From assembly GCF_029193595.2 (NCBI RefSeq), contig NZ_CP135052.1, positions 1,178,001-1,242,000 on the forward strand: a stretch of 64,000 nt of DNA. Reading direction: 5' to 3'. Position numbers and translations under genes: made by a program. The stretch's first letter is position 1; the number at the start of each line of letters is the position of its first letter. The notes under the pieces were generated by a model, which ran no database searches, was not told the origin of the DNA, and saw only the letters and a list, made by a program, of their open reading frames with translations. The DNA is from Providencia hangzhouensis. Lineage in GTDB: Bacteria; Pseudomonadota; Gammaproteobacteria; Enterobacterales; Enterobacteriaceae. Below, in pieces: positions 50,982-61,123 of this stretch.

Positions 50982-51426
50982 TTAGCACTTTGGCGAGATC
51001 GGTAGGAGCAAGTTCAATATCTAGCCCACGTTTCCCACCTGAAACAAACATAGTGGCATATTGCTGAGCTTGGTCGTCAATTACTGTTGGTAAGCGCTTT
51101 TTTTGACCTAATGGGCTAATTCCCCCAAGCAAATATCCCGTTGTTTTTTGAGCGATTTGTGGGTCCGCCATTTCAACTTTTTTGACCTTAAACACTTTGG
51201 CAACCTGTTTTAAATCTAATTGCCCTGAAACAGGTGTTACGGCCACGGCTAACGTTTTTTGATCGCCATTGAGTGCGACTAACAAGGTTTTAAACACTTG
51301 CTTGGCATCTAACCCAAGTTTTTGTACTGCTTCATCACCAAAGTTACTTTCATTTGGGTCGTGGTCATAAGGATGTAAAGTGAAGGAAATTTTTTGTTTT
51401 TCGAGTAATTTAACGGCTGGGGTCAT
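50953..51426 (-). CDS. ybaK: Cys-tRNA(Pro)/Cys-tRNA(Cys) deacylase YbaK
   Basis: 157-residue trans-editing factor that hydrolyses mischarged Cys-tRNA(Pro). Conserved features are [32 protein letters not shown] with the catalytic lysine region, [18 protein letters not shown] and a C-terminal [15 protein letters not shown]. It lies between ushA and ybaP as in E. coli, 21 bases downstream of ybaP. Confidence 0.94.
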   Translation of the reverse strand: MTPAVKLLEKQKISFTLHPYDHDPNESNFGDEAVQKLGLDAKQVFKTLLVALNGDQKTLAVAVTPVSGQLDLKQVAKVFKVKKVEMADPQIAQKTTGYLLGGISPLGQKKRLPTVIDDQAQQYATMFVSGGKRGLDIELAPTDLAKVLNATFAEIRK

Positions 51427-51447
51427 TTTGAGCCTTCTATTTATGAC

Positions 51448-52248
51448 TTAGTTTCGCAAATATTCTACCAGACTATTTTCACCAAACAGGTGTAACGCAC
51501 CAACAGCAACCACATAGTTACCATCAGGAAGTGACCTAAGTTGTTCGCTCCAATTCGCGTTTCGTTGCTTCATCAATACTTGGTAAATATCTTCGCTAAA
51601 GGTATTGGGTAAAGCGGTACGATTATTGGGTTGGTAGTCTAGCCACCAGCCTATCATCGTTTGTAGCGAGCGCGCGTTTTCACGCCAGTGTTTCAATGAG
51701 TCTTGTAATAACGCTAACCCATTATTAGGCAAAGAAAGCAGCAATTCAACTTGAGAGGCGGTTCCTTCTAGTTCAATAATTGGTTTGAGTTGTGATTGCG
51801 CATTACGGATAAGTTGGTAGTCAATACCGTAGTGGCCTCTAAGCCCGAGTTCTTGGGCTTGGGTTGCTTGCAAAATCAGGGCGATTTGCCATGAGGGTAA
51901 GGCATCAAAGCGTTCGGGGGATTGGTGGAGCTCTAAGCAATATTGTTGAAAAAGGTGATATTCATCAAGAGTGAGTCGTTGTTCGACAGGGAGAAGTTCG
52001 GTGGTATCGCTAGGAAATGGGGAGTGAGTTTCAGTGATATCCGCCTCAACGATCAAGGCATCTGCGAGATTAAGTTTATCTAATAATGTGGCAGACAAAG
52101 GAAACATATTTTCTGTTCCCATATGGATGCTACCCACAACGTGCAATTTAAGATTTTTTGATAGCCGAATATCAATGGCAGGGTAAGGGTAAGCCGGAGC
52201 GGTTTGCGTATGAAGCCAATTTTTTAAATTTTCGAACAGTTTACCCAC
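51448..52248 (-). CDS. ybaP: TraB/GumN-family protein YbaP
   Basis: 266 residues. It has the family's paired GxH motifs: VVGSIHMGTENMFPL near 37 and VAVGALHLFGENSLVE at the end, plus conserved acidic residues (LIVEADI). TraB/Tiki-type proteins can be metal-dependent proteases, but the role of YbaP is unknown. No clear signal peptide: the N-terminus MGKLFENLKNWLHT is amphipathic. Co-directional with ybaK, and position matches E. coli. Confidence 0.9.
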   Translation of the reverse strand: MGKLFENLKNWLHTQTAPAYPYPAIDIRLSKNLKLHVVGSIHMGTENMFPLSATLLDKLNLADALIVEADITETHSPFPSDTTELLPVEQRLTLDEYHLFQQYCLELHQSPERFDALPSWQIALILQATQAQELGLRGHYGIDYQLIRNAQSQLKPIIELEGTASQVELLLSLPNNGLALLQDSLKHWRENARSLQTMIGWWLDYQPNNRTALPNTFSEDIYQVLMKQRNANWSEQLRSLPDGNYVVAVGALHLFGENSLVEYLRN

Positions 52249-52297
52249 GATTTCGTCCCTGTGTTATCTCTCATTTTATTAGGTTAAACAATCTAGC

Positions 52298-52336
52298 CGC
52301 AATTTGCGAATACTCATCGCTAATTGCGCATTTTTT
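52298..52336 (+). terminator. Orphan plus-strand terminator between ybaP and hdeD (candidate small RNA end)
   Basis: 12-bp stem with one mismatch (CGCAATTTGCGA 52298-52309, TCGCTAATTGCG 52317-52328), loop ATACTCA, then CATTTTTT. The T tract is on the plus strand while both flanking genes run on the minus strand. No plus-strand gene precedes it. Confidence 0.6.
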
Positions 52337-52362
52337 AGCAGATTGATGACATCGTGGAGGCG

Positions 52363-52388
52363 AAAAAATGCCCCTGTCAAAGGGGCAT
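52363..52388 (-). terminator. Terminator after hdeD
   Basis: 8-bp perfect stem (ATGCCCCT 52368-52375, AGGGGCAT 52381-52388), loop GTCAA, followed on the minus strand by six T. Confidence 0.88.
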
Positions 52389-52395
52389 GGTAGGG

Positions 52396-52977
52396 TTAAT
52401 TATTTTTACTGATACCTTTAAATACACTGAGTAACGTGAACAAACTAAAGGAACTAAACACCATTTCGATACCAATTAGGGTTGTCAGTAAGGTAATTGA
52501 TGTAATTGGGCCATTACCGATAAGTAAATAGGCAATAAAGAAATCTAACAGCCCAATGATGATTTGTAACCAGCCACCCGCTGAGCTAATTTGTTGGAAG
52601 CCGACGTACAGCCGAATGACCCCACCCACGATAAATAAAGCCGCCACTAAAATAGCCAAAGCTACCAAACTTTGTAACGGGTCTTTAATAAACGAGTAGC
52701 CGACAATGATATAGATAAGGCCAATAACAAAACCAAATAACCGAGACCAACCGGTATAGATCACGGTACTTAGAATGCTTACAATCGCGCCAACGCCCCC
52801 AATAATCAGGAGCACCCCAAGTACGGTACTAACGGCAATGCCTGAAATCATTGGGTTGATAATGCAAAAAATTCCACCAGCCAACAGTAAAATGGATAAG
52901 ATCACCAAAAAGGTACGTTGCTTTTTAAACTCTTCGCCTGCAAGTTTGGCGAGTTTTTCACGATCAATATTAAGCAT
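52396..52977 (-). CDS. HdeD-family acid-resistance-type membrane protein
   Basis: 193 residues from the ATG at 52977, which has GGAG seven bases upstream. Six hydrophobic segments arranged as three pairs, each with a small-residue GGxxxI pattern (LLAGGIFCII, LLIIGGVGAI, ALFIVGGVIRL), is the HdeD/DUF308 layout. E. coli HdeD helps acid resistance at high cell density. Here it sits where ybaQ lies in E. coli, between ybaP and copA. Whether it is acid-induced cannot be seen. Confidence 0.87.
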   Translation of the reverse strand: MLNIDREKLAKLAGEEFKKQRTFLVILSILLLAGGIFCIINPMISGIAVSTVLGVLLIIGGVGAIVSILSTVIYTGWSRLFGFVIGLIYIIVGYSFIKDPLQSLVALAILVAALFIVGGVIRLYVGFQQISSAGGWLQIIIGLLDFFIAYLLIGNGPITSITLLTTLIGIEMVFSSFSLFTLLSVFKGISKNN

Positions 52978-53123
52978 TTTGTACTCCAAATATTAAGTAA
53001 CTAACTATTTATAAGTATAGGCTTAGCTTGATATTAATGACATAAAAAATAATGCGATTTTTACTTAGTAAGAAAATGAAGTGTTGTGGTGACAAGGTTT
53101 CGATATGAACAGCATTCATCATT

Positions 53124-53150
53124 AAAAAGGGAGGAACTCATGTTCCTCCC
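53124..53150 (-). terminator. Terminator after copA
   Basis: 9-bp perfect stem (GGGAGGAAC 53129-53137, GTTCCTCCC 53142-53150), loop TCAT, followed on the minus strand by five T. Confidence 0.88.
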
Positions 53151-53161
53151 ACTTTTGGGTA

Positions 53162-56095
53162 TTATTTTTCAGGTTTAAAGCGTAATAAGCGGTTTGCGTT
53201 ACTGACCACGGTAATGGATGATAAAGCCATTGCTGCGCCTGCAACGACAGGGTTAAGTAAAGTCCCGGTAATTGGGTATAAAATACCCGCGGCAATTGGG
53301 ATACCTAAGGTATTGTAAACAAAGGCCCCAAATAAGTTTTGCTTCATATTACGCAGTGTTCCTTTCGAAATAGACACTGCATCGGCTACACCATGTAAGC
53401 TTTGGCGCATCAGGGTAATCGATGCAGTTTCAATAGCGATATCACTGCCGCCGCCCATCGCAATACCTACGTCAGCTCGGGCTAGAGCAGGGGCATCATT
53501 GATACCATCACCCACCATCGCAACTTTGTGGCCTTTAGCTTGTAAGGCTTCAATCGCGGCGGATTTACCGTCTGGCATGACGCCTGCTATTACCTCATCA
53601 ATACCCGCTTCTTTGGCTATCGCATTGGCAGTTACTGGGTTATCCCCGGTTAACATGACTAATCGGAAACCTTGTTTATGTAACCGCGCCAGTGCGCTTA
53701 TGCTATCTCCACGCAATGGGTCACGGATAGATAACAGTGCGGCAACTTTACCATCAACAGCCAGCAAAACAGGCGTTACGCCTTGAGTGGCTTGTTGGTG
53801 TAATGTTTCTTCAACGTCACGGGTATCAACATTATTTTGCGCTAACAGTTTTTGGTTACCTAACAAAATAGTTTGGCCGTTAATTATTGCACTAATACCT
53901 AACCCAGCTAAGGTTCTAAACTGCTCATTAGCGGGTAGTGTTAAGCCTTTTGCGCGATTTAAAACAGCGCGGGCAAGTGGGTGATTAGAGCCATTTTCTA
54001 ATGAAGCGGCAAACTGTAAGGCGGTATCTTGTTCGAACCCATTAAACACGTGGATATCCGTAACTTGAGGCATGCCTTCAGTCAATGTACCTGTTTTATC
54101 AAATACTATGGTATCTAATTCACTGGCTTGCTGTAATGCATCTGCATCGCGTACTAACACGCCAAACTCAGCCGCTCGGCCCACGCCAGAAATAATCGAC
54201 ATTGGTGTTGCAAGGCCAAGCGCACAAGGGCACGCAATAATTAACACGGTTGTGGTGATAACGAGTGCGTAAGTAATCTGTGGTGCAGGCCCAACAAAGT
54301 ACCAAATTGCACCTGAAATTAAGGCGATAGCTACTACAATCGGCACAAAGACGGCAGAAATACGGTCAGCAAGCTGGCCAATTTGTGGTTTACTACTTTG
54401 TGCTTGGCGAACAAGGTGAATAATTCGAGCTAAAGTCGTTTGGCTACCGACAGCCGCGGCACGAAATAGCACGGTACCATCTTGTACCACAGTACCTGCA
54501 TGGACTTGATCTCCTTTGCTTTTTTGCTGTGGGATCGGCTCACCCGTGAGCATGGCTTCGTCTAACCAAACCTCGCCTTCGATAATTTCACCATCAACAG
54601 GGACACGGTCACCAGTTGCTAAGCGTAAAACCATCCCTTTTTTGACTTGCTCCAGTGGCATATCCACTTCGCCTTGCTCTGTGACAACACGGGCAGTTGG
54701 CGGTGTCAGGTCTAGCAAGCGTTCAAGGGCTTTTGATGAACGTTGGCGAGCTCGCTGTTCTAGGGCATGACCAAGGTTAATAAGACCGATGATCATGGCA
54801 CTGGCTTCATAATAAAGGTGGCGAGCTTGGTCTGGGAATAACTCAGGCCAAATATTCACCACAATCGAATAAAGCCAAGCCGCTCCTGTTCCTAACGCAA
54901 CTAAGGTATCCATAGTGGCGCTGCCATTTTTCAGGCTTTGCCATGCATTACGATAAAAGTGCCCCCCTGCAAATACCATTACCGCAAGGGTTAATGCACC
55001 TATGGTGAGCCAAATGGTATGGTTTTGCTCAGTCAGCACCATGTTATCGCCCATCATCCCCCATACCATCACAGGGATACCAAGGGCAAGAGCTAATGCC
55101 GATTGCCAGCGGAAGCGGCGCATATTGGCTTGCGCGACTTCTTGTTGGCGCTCACGGCGTTTGGCTTCATCTTGAATGATCTCCGCGCCATAGCCTGCTT
55201 TGACAACCGCGTCGATTAAATCATTTGGTTCAGCAGTTCCGGTGACTAAAGCACTGCGCTCTGCTAAGTTGACACGTGCATTTTCAACGCCCGGTACGCT
55301 ATTTAAGGCTTTCTGGACTTTGTTGACACAACTGGCACAGGTCATGCCATCGAGCAGTAACTGTATGCTGTCATCCATTGGGCTAATTTCAGGCTGTTCA
55401 CCTAAATCAGACTCTTGTGCCGGGATCTCACAGATTGCCGCTGAATCAGCTTCCGGCTGTTCAGTTGTGGTACTCAGCGGCTCAGTTTTTGGGTGAGATT
55501 CATTCTCAGTGGCTTGGTAGCCAGCGGCTTGAACCGCAGCAATTAAGGCGTCTACGGAGGCCGTACCACGAACAACAGCGGTTTGGGTATCGACAGTTGC
55601 GCTTTCAACACCATCAACCGCTTCTAGCGCCTGCTGTGTTTTAGCGGCACATTTCATGCAAGTTAGACCCGAAAGGGCTAAAGTGATCGCTTTTGTTTGA
55701 GCCAGTTCTGCATTGTAGCCAGCTTGTTGAACGGCAGCGATTAACGTTTGCGCATCCGCAGTGCCATATACCTTGGCGCTAGTCGTATCGACAACAGCAG
55801 TGGCGACACCGTCAACCTCTTCGAGTGCTTTTTGTGTTTTACCCGCACATTTCATACAATTGAGGCCAGAAAGTTGTAATTCGATATCTGGGGCTGTAGC
55901 CACTTCAGCTTCATAACCTGCGTCAACGATGGTTTTAATTAAATCAGCCACATTGGCATCACTTTCCATCACGGCATAATCGATAGTGACTTTTAAGTTA
56001 GTGACATCACCGCGCCCTTCGAGCGCTTTAGTGACTGAGCCGACACAGTGCATGCAGCTTAGCCCCTGTAATTTTAAAATAATCATGTTACTCAT
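53162..56095 (-). CDS. copA: Copper-exporting P1B-type ATPase CopA with four N-terminal metal-binding domains
   Basis: 977 residues from the ATG at 56095 ([11 protein letters not shown]); GGAGG precedes it, and the frame upstream to 56206 runs through the promoter. It pumps Cu+ out of the cytoplasm. Four HMA domains with C-x-x-C are visible: GLSCMHC, GLNCMKC, GLTCMKC and GMTCASC. E. coli CopA has two. The second and third are near-duplicates. Then come the membrane helices with the CPC motif (ACPCALG), the phosphorylation site DKTGTLTEG, the SNHPLA nucleotide-binding motif and [10 protein letters not shown]. The divergent cueR and the MerR-type promoter show copper induction. glsA and ybaT, between copA and cueR in E. 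coli, are missing. Confidence 0.96.
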   Translation of the reverse strand: MSNMIILKLQGLSCMHCVGSVTKALEGRGDVTNLKVTIDYAVMESDANVADLIKTIVDAGYEAEVATAPDIELQLSGLNCMKCAGKTQKALEEVDGVATAVVDTTSAKVYGTADAQTLIAAVQQAGYNAELAQTKAITLALSGLTCMKCAAKTQQALEAVDGVESATVDTQTAVVRGTASVDALIAAVQAAGYQATENESHPKTEPLSTTTEQPEADSAAICEIPAQESDLGEQPEISPMDDSIQLLLDGMTCASCVNKVQKALNSVPGVENARVNLAERSALVTGTAEPNDLIDAVVKAGYGAEIIQDEAKRRERQQEVAQANMRRFRWQSALALALGIPVMVWGMMGDNMVLTEQNHTIWLTIGALTLAVMVFAGGHFYRNAWQSLKNGSATMDTLVALGTGAAWLYSIVVNIWPELFPDQARHLYYEASAMIIGLINLGHALEQRARQRSSKALERLLDLTPPTARVVTEQGEVDMPLEQVKKGMVLRLATGDRVPVDGEIIEGEVWLDEAMLTGEPIPQQKSKGDQVHAGTVVQDGTVLFRAAAVGSQTTLARIIHLVRQAQSSKPQIGQLADRISAVFVPIVVAIALISGAIWYFVGPAPQITYALVITTTVLIIACPCALGLATPMSIISGVGRAAEFGVLVRDADALQQASELDTIVFDKTGTLTEGMPQVTDIHVFNGFEQDTALQFAASLENGSNHPLARAVLNRAKGLTLPANEQFRTLAGLGISAIINGQTILLGNQKLLAQNNVDTRDVEETLHQQATQGVTPVLLAVDGKVAALLSIRDPLRGDSISALARLHKQGFRLVMLTGDNPVTANAIAKEAGIDEVIAGVMPDGKSAAIEALQAKGHKVAMVGDGINDAPALARADVGIAMGGGSDIAIETASITLMRQSLHGVADAVSISKGTLRNMKQNLFGAFVYNTLGIPIAAGILYPITGTLLNPVVAGAAMALSSITVVSNANRLLRFKPEK

Positions 56096-56175
56096 TTTGC
56101 AGCCTCCAAAACCCGTTTGATGTATTGGGTCTATAACTTTATCTACAATTAGGTCTATAATTCGACAATGAACAA

Positions 56176-56206
56176 AGGTTACACCTTCCAGCAAGGTTAA
56201 GGTCAA
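56176..56206 (-). promoter_or_regulatory. CueR-activated copA promoter
   Basis: On the minus strand a -35 TTGACC (56206-56201) and a -10 TAACCT (56181-56176) are separated by 19 bases, the overlong spacer of MerR-type promoters. The spacer holds a partial dyad CCTT...AAGG close to the E. coli copA CueR site. Divergent cueR starts eight bases away. Confidence 0.87.
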
Positions 56207-56214
56207 GAGGAATT

Positions 56215-56625
56215 ATGAATATTAGTGAAATTGCCAAAAAAACGGGCCTAACTGCAAAAGCTATTCGTTTTTATGAAGACAAAGGGCTAATTACACCGCC
56301 TGAAAGAGGGGAAAATAGCTACCGTTATTATCAGGAGCGTCATTTAAACGAACTCGTATTGCTCAAACAGGCAAAAGATGTGGGTTTTACCTTGGATGAA
56401 TGTGGCGAACTGTTAGGTTTATTTCGTAATCCAACCAGACATAGTGCGGATGTAAAAACGACAACGATAGCGAAGATAAATGAAATAGAGCAGACAATCG
56501 TTAAATTGTCTGCTATTCGAGATACATTACAAGAGCTCGTGGACGTATGCCCTGGGGATGATGGTGCGGATTGCCCAATTATTGACCACTTGGCGCGTGG
56601 GTGCTGTCATCATGCGAAGGCTTAA
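56215..56625 (+). CDS. cueR: MerR-family copper-responsive regulator CueR
   Basis: 136-residue activator of copA (and cueO where present). N-terminal winged helix [25 protein letters not shown], a long dimerisation helix, and the metal loop with two cysteines (CPGDDGADC) matching the Cu+/Ag+ site of CueR. A second CC pair lies in the tail (RGCCHHAKA). Its 3' end overlaps the convergent ybbJ gene by 47 bases. Confidence 0.95.
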   Translation: MNISEIAKKTGLTAKAIRFYEDKGLITPPERGENSYRYYQERHLNELVLLKQAKDVGFTLDECGELLGLFRNPTRHSADVKTTTIAKINEIEQTIVKLSAIRDTLQELVDVCPGDDGADCPIIDHLARGCCHHAKA

Positions 56626-57058
56626 CCTGCAAGGTGATGCCGTCTACTGCGATGACCACCACTTCTGTATTGGCACTTAATGGCGTGTCGCTATAGACAC
56701 GCCAACTGCCATCCGCAAGGCGTACACGGCTAAAACCTTCTTCAGTATCTGACAACAAACGGCTTTTAACACCGATGAGTTGATGGCTAATTTGGTTGAC
56801 GTTATCTGCCTTATTTTTTTGCCTATTCCTCAACCAGTTGCGCCATAACACAGCAGAGACAACGGTAAAAATGGCAAATAAAATCCCTTGCCACTCCCAA
56901 CCGATAAATGGCAGTGCCCAAGCGATAACCCCAACAAGCACCGCAGCAATACCCGACCATAAAAGATAGCCTGCGGTACCAAGAAGTTCACCAATCAGCA
57001 ATAGCCCACCAAGGCACAGCCAAAACCATGCGGGTTGAGCACTGATAAGCTCTATCAT
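56579..57058 (-). CDS. ybbJ: NfeD-family membrane protein YbbJ
   Basis: 159 residues. Two or three N-terminal membrane segments ([45 protein letters not shown]) and a C-terminal OB-fold domain ([25 protein letters not shown], in pieces). NfeD-like proteins pair with SPFH proteins; here the start overlaps the qmcA stop by four bases. The gene's end overlaps cueR, transcribed toward it. Confidence 0.92.
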   Translation of the reverse strand: MIELISAQPAWFWLCLGGLLLIGELLGTAGYLLWSGIAAVLVGVIAWALPFIGWEWQGILFAIFTVVSAVLWRNWLRNRQKNKADNVNQISHQLIGVKSRLLSDTEEGFSRVRLADGSWRVYSDTPLSANTEVVVIAVDGITLQVKPSHDDSTHAPSGQ

Positions 57059-57999
57059 TCTTTTACCTGCTTTTTCATGGCACTGGTTTTCTTGCTTTCT
57101 CCGATTAGCTCAGTAATCCCACCAATTGCGCCCATTAAATTACTGGCTTCTAATGGCATCATGATGACTTTGCTGTTTTCGGCAGAACCAATACTGGTCA
57201 GTGCATCGGTGTATTTTTGCGCCACAAAGTAATTAATAGCCTGCATATCACCAGCGGCAATAGCTTCAGATACCATTTGTGTCGCTTTTGCTTCCGCTTC
57301 CGCGGCTCTTTCACGCGCTTCGGCTTGTAAAAATGCCGACTGGCGTTCCCCTTCGGCTTTGAGAATTTGTGACTGTTTTTCACCTTCAGCTTTTAAAATT
57401 GCCGCTTGTCGGATCCCCTCGGCCTCAAGAATATCGGCACGTTTAGTACGTTCAGCCTTCATCTGCGCATTCATCGCACTAATCAATTCTTTTGGTGGCT
57501 TCACGTCACGAATTTCGATACGGGTAATTTTGACACCCCAAGGGTTGGTTGCTTCATCCACCACGTGCAGCAAGCGGCTATTAATGGAATCACGTTGTGA
57601 CAACATTTCGTCTAGTTCCATGGAGCCTAATACGGTACGAATATTCGTCATGGTTAAATTCAGTACCGAAAGCTCAAGGTTGCTAACCTCATAGGCTGCA
57701 CGTACTGGGTCAACGACTTGGATAAAGCAGACGGCATCAATAGTGACGTTGGCATTATCGCGAGAAATAACTTCTTGAGATGGGATATCAAGGACTTGTT
57801 CCATCATATTGATGCGACGGCCAATTTTGTCCATAAATGGTACAATAATATGCAAGCCCGGTTGTAGCGTACGGGTATAGCGGCCGAAGCGCTCAACCGT
57901 CCATTGGAAGCCTTGCGGTACTGTTTTAACACAGGTAAAAACAATAACGACAGCGACAAAAATGATAATCGGTATTGCACCAAAGGCGAACAAGTCCAT
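57055..57999 (-). CDS. qmcA: SPFH/stomatin-family protein QmcA
   Basis: 314 residues. An N-terminal membrane anchor ([19 protein letters not shown]) is followed by an SPFH/band-7 domain ([24 protein letters not shown], in pieces) and a helical region with repeated [22 protein letters not shown] segments forming a coiled coil. Members form large membrane assemblies; in E. coli QmcA affects FtsH-related membrane quality control. It is in an operon with cnoX upstream and ybbJ downstream. Confidence 0.94.
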   Translation of the reverse strand: MDLFAFGAIPIIIFVAVVIVFTCVKTVPQGFQWTVERFGRYTRTLQPGLHIIVPFMDKIGRRINMMEQVLDIPSQEVISRDNANVTIDAVCFIQVVDPVRAAYEVSNLELSVLNLTMTNIRTVLGSMELDEMLSQRDSINSRLLHVVDEATNPWGVKITRIEIRDVKPPKELISAMNAQMKAERTKRADILEAEGIRQAAILKAEGEKQSQILKAEGERQSAFLQAEARERAAEAEAKATQMVSEAIAAGDMQAINYFVAQKYTDALTSIGSAENSKVIMMPLEASNLMGAIGGITELIGESKKTSAMKKQVKE

Positions 58000-58012
58000 A
58001 TTTAACCCTTAA

Positions 58013-58870
58013 TTAGTAAAGTAATGAATATACTTGGCGACGGTATTTACTGGCAATTGCATCACCGGTTCCCATTGCCGACATAATATCCATCATGGTT
58101 TTTCTTACTGCGCCGTCACCCGCACCCAAGTCGGTACGTAAAAAGCCGAATAACATTTCCAGCGCTTCTTCGTTGCGGTTCACCTCATGCAGTTTTAGGG
58201 CTAATTGAACCGCTAACGTTGTATTTTGTGGATCTTGATTGAATTCATCTTGTAATTGCTGAATTTCAGGGGTGTCCGCAGCTTGCTTCAATAATTCAAT
58301 TTGTGCGATTAAACCTTGGTAACGACTGTCTTTATCCTGTAATGGGACAGCTTCTAAAGTAGCTTGTGCGTCATCAACGAGATTTAAACCGATTTGTGTT
58401 TCTGCCAATAATAACGTGATGTCGCTATTTTTGGGGTTCAACTGATGGGCTTCTTTTAACAATGGCAGCGCTTCTTGTGTTTTACCTTCTGCAATTAATT
58501 CAGCAGCTTGTGCTGCTTTCATTTCTTCTGGGCTTGGCAGCACACGAGATAAAATTTCCAACACCACCTCTTCTGGTTGTGGTCCTTCAAAGCCATCAAC
58601 AGGGCGGCCATTTTGTAATACATACACAGTAGGGATCGCTTTTAAGCCAAACTGGCTTGCGATCATTTGTTCTTCATCACAATTAACTTTAGCTAAAATA
58701 AATGACCCTGCGTAGTCGTTGGCAATTTTTTCCAACATGGTACCGAAATCTTGGCAATGAGGGCTACGCGGTGACCAAAAGTAAAACATGACAGGTAAGT
58801 TCATTGATTGTTCAATGACTTGGTGTAGGTTGGTTTCGTTAATATCAATTATCTGAGCGTTAGCAAACAT
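58013..58870 (-). CDS. cnoX: Chaperedoxin CnoX (YbbN), thioredoxin-TPR protein
   Basis: 285 residues. The N-terminal thioredoxin fold has [14 protein letters not shown], where the usual CGPC active site is replaced by SPHC, as in E. coli YbbN (SQHC); only one Cys remains, so it is not a classical reductase. A TPR-like helical C-terminus follows from about residue 120. In E. coli CnoX protects substrates from oxidative aggregation and works with GroEL. 13 bases upstream of qmcA. Confidence 0.94.
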   Translation of the reverse strand: MFANAQIIDINETNLHQVIEQSMNLPVMFYFWSPRSPHCQDFGTMLEKIANDYAGSFILAKVNCDEEQMIASQFGLKAIPTVYVLQNGRPVDGFEGPQPEEVVLEILSRVLPSPEEMKAAQAAELIAEGKTQEALPLLKEAHQLNPKNSDITLLLAETQIGLNLVDDAQATLEAVPLQDKDSRYQGLIAQIELLKQAADTPEIQQLQDEFNQDPQNTTLAVQLALKLHEVNRNEEALEMLFGFLRTDLGAGDGAVRKTMMDIMSAMGTGDAIASKYRRQVYSLLY

Positions 58871-58945
58871 AAGAAGTCTCTTTTGAATTTGTTATCAATA
58901 GAATTTGTGAGCAATAGTAATAAAGTGGGGCTGATTTTGCTTTTT

Positions 58946-59749
58946 TCAAGCTTTTTTCCCCTGATTTGCCAGTATTTTATCCATTATTTTGTCAGGTAAA
59001 ATACGTTTTAAGATACGCACTGCGACGGTTAATAACGTGACAGAATAGCGAACTTTAGGGCGCGGGCTTTCTAACGCATGGATCAGTTTTTCTACCACAT
59101 GTTCTGGTGTTAAGGTGAAACGTGAAGCAATACCTGGGTTTTTAACGGGTTTATCTTTTTGTGTTTGTTCAACATTTTGAGTAAAAGCCGTATGAATCGG
59201 GCCCGGTTCAATCAAACTCACTTTCACCCCTGTTCCTGCCAATTCTAAGCGTAGTGCATCGGACCAGGCTTCCAATGCGTATTTGCTGGCAGCATAAGCG
59301 CCACGTCCGGGAGTTGAAATAACGCCCATCACTGAACTAGTCTGGATAATTCGCCCTTCATGGTGCGCTAGCATTGCAGGTAATAGCAAAAAAGTTAACT
59401 GATGAACACCAAAAAAGTTAGTGGAAAACTGGGCTTCAAGTTGTTCGCGGCTGACGCTATTTAATGGGCCATACACCCCAAAACCAGCGTTGTTGAATAA
59501 TCCGAAAAGGCGGTGATTACAGAGTGTTAACACCGTTTGAGCCGCGGTTTCTATGCTATCCTTATTATCGAGGTCAAGGGAGACAGTGTCATAACCTAGC
59601 TCTTTTAGGCGTAAAATATCGCTTTCTTTACGGCAGGCAACAATAACATGGTAGCCACGCTGCCGAAGTGTCTGTGCAGCACAAAAGCCAATACCGCTTG
59701 ATGCTCCTGTGACCAGGACTGATTTTTTGTTTCGTGCCGATGTTTGCAT
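58946..59749 (-). CDS. ybbO: Short-chain dehydrogenase/reductase YbbO
   Basis: 267-residue SDR oxidoreductase. Cofactor motif VTGASSGIGFCAA near residue 13, NNAGFGVYG near 88, the catalytic YAASKYALEAW near 152 and a Ser in the preceding strand. The C-terminal tail is basic. The family reduces or oxidises small carbonyl compounds with NAD(P)H; E. coli YbbO acts on aldehydes. It lies between cnoX and tesA as in E. coli. Confidence 0.93.
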   Translation of the reverse strand: MQTSARNKKSVLVTGASSGIGFCAAQTLRQRGYHVIVACRKESDILRLKELGYDTVSLDLDNKDSIETAAQTVLTLCNHRLFGLFNNAGFGVYGPLNSVSREQLEAQFSTNFFGVHQLTFLLLPAMLAHHEGRIIQTSSVMGVISTPGRGAYAASKYALEAWSDALRLELAGTGVKVSLIEPGPIHTAFTQNVEQTQKDKPVKNPGIASRFTLTPEHVVEKLIHALESPRPKVRYSVTLLTVAVRILKRILPDKIMDKILANQGKKA

Positions 59750-59827
59750 AACTTTACCTTGGTTTCATGCAACTGAATCTATTTCGGGTATAAAAGAGCG
59801 TTTTAGTACCCTTGTTTAACGTCTGTT

Positions 59828-60469
59828 TTATTTGCTAGACGGTAAAATATGTTCGAAAAGCTGTTTTTCCATAAAATCAGCAATGGATGGCTGGGCTTCA
59901 ACGGTAGGGTGAATACCATCTTGTTGTATCCATTCAGGCTTAGTTATCACGGTTTCCATATAAAACGGCAGTAATGGGATTTGATTACTTTGCGCCAATT
60001 TCGGATAGACTTTTTCGAAACTTGTCGTATAACGTTTTCCATAGTTAGGTGGAATGCGAATTTGCATTAAGAGCGGTTTCGCACCGGATTGCACGATTTG
60101 ATCGATAATTTGCTGTAAATTAGCTTCGAGTTGTTCAACTGGGAGACCTTGTAAGCCATCATTTGCACCTAATTCGATCAATACCCAGTTAGGTTTGTTT
60201 TGTTCGAGTAAAACGGAAAGGCGTTCTAACCCCTGTGCAGAGGTATTCCCACTAATACTACCGTTAACAATAGCAACGGGTGGGGAAAGTTTCTGCCAAC
60301 GTTCGGCAAGCAAGGAGGCCCAAGCCTGCTCAGCCGGTAAACGGTAGCCTGCACTTAGGCTATCACCTAAGATTAATAGCTTAGTTGACGCAAGTGCGTG
60401 CCCACTTGCAGTCAGTAACAGGAGAAATACCAATATATGTCGGCGAATAATATTCTTGAAGTTCATCAT
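59828..60469 (-). CDS. tesA: Periplasmic thioesterase / lysophospholipase TesA
   Basis: 213 residues from the ATG at 60469 (MMNFKNIIRR); 60466 is equally possible, and the longer frame to 60517 is unlikely. A signal peptide ends near residue 28 (ALAS). It is a GDSL hydrolase: nucleophile Ser in ILGDSLSAGY, Gly in NGSISGNTSA, Asn in LGANDGL, and the DGIHPT Asp-His pair. The 5' end overlaps the divergent ybbA start by about 30 bases, as I recall in E. coli. Confidence 0.93.
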   Translation of the reverse strand: MMNFKNIIRRHILVFLLLLTASGHALASTKLLILGDSLSAGYRLPAEQAWASLLAERWQKLSPPVAIVNGSISGNTSAQGLERLSVLLEQNKPNWVLIELGANDGLQGLPVEQLEANLQQIIDQIVQSGAKPLLMQIRIPPNYGKRYTTSFEKVYPKLAQSNQIPLLPFYMETVITKPEWIQQDGIHPTVEAQPSIADFMEKQLFEHILPSSK

Positions 60470-61123
60470 CTCATTAAACGTGTTGGTCAAGGTGAACATG
60501 AACTGACTATATTGCAAGGTGTTGAGCTAATTGTCGAGTCCGGGCAAACAATTGCTTTAATTGGGGAGTCAGGTTCGGGGAAATCAACCTTGCTAGGGAT
60601 TATTGCGGGGTTGGATGACGGTTCCAGTGGAACGGTTAATTTATTAGGTCAAGACCTCACTAAAATGGACGAAGAGCAGCGGGCACGCTTACGGGCACAA
60701 AGTGTCGGTTTTGTGTTCCAATCCTTTATGTTGATCCCAACCTTAAATGCCATTGAAAATGTACAACTTCCTTCTTTGTTACGTGGCGAATCTGAGTCTG
60801 AAAGTTATCAACACGCGGCGAGTTTACTGACGGATTTAGGCTTAAAAGATCGCCTAAAACATATGCCACCACAGTTGTCAGGGGGTGAGCAACAGCGTGT
60901 TGCACTTGCTCGTGCCTTTAATGGCCGCCCACAGATTTTATTTGCTGATGAACCAACGGGAAATCTCGATCGCCACACAGGGGATAAAATTGCAGATTTA
61001 CTGTTTGATATGAATAAACAGCATGGGACGACCCTTATTTTAGTGACTCACGATAACGAGCTGGCTGCGCGCTGCCAACGCCGTTTGCGCTTGGTCGATG
61101 GGCAGTTGAGGGAAGAAGCATGA
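60437..61123 (+). CDS. ybbA: ABC transporter ATP-binding protein YbbA
   Basis: 228 residues. Walker A GESGSGKSTL near 40, Q-loop region, LSGGEQQRVALARAF signature, and Walker B ILFADEPTGNLD. It belongs to the LolD/MacB-like subfamily that works with FtsX-fold permeases. Its stop overlaps ybbP by four bases. AGGAGA (about 60420) precedes the ATG. Confidence 0.95.
   Translation: MSANNILEVHHLIKRVGQGEHELTILQGVELIVESGQTIALIGESGSGKSTLLGIIAGLDDGSSGTVNLLGQDLTKMDEEQRARLRAQSVGFVFQSFMLIPTLNAIENVQLPSLLRGESESESYQHAASLLTDLGLKDRLKHMPPQLSGGEQQRVALARAFNGRPQILFADEPTGNLDRHTGDKIADLLFDMNKQHGTTLILVTHDNELAARCQRRLRLVDGQLREEA

Noticed and set aside
52249..52395. Direct match to the E. coli ChiX RNA
   Set aside because: The known seed region and its terminator sequence were not found; only position and strand of a hairpin agree.
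56096..56206. Longer N-terminus of CopA
   Set aside because: This extension would include the CueR promoter region and lacks a ribosome site; GGAGG precedes the ATG at 56095.
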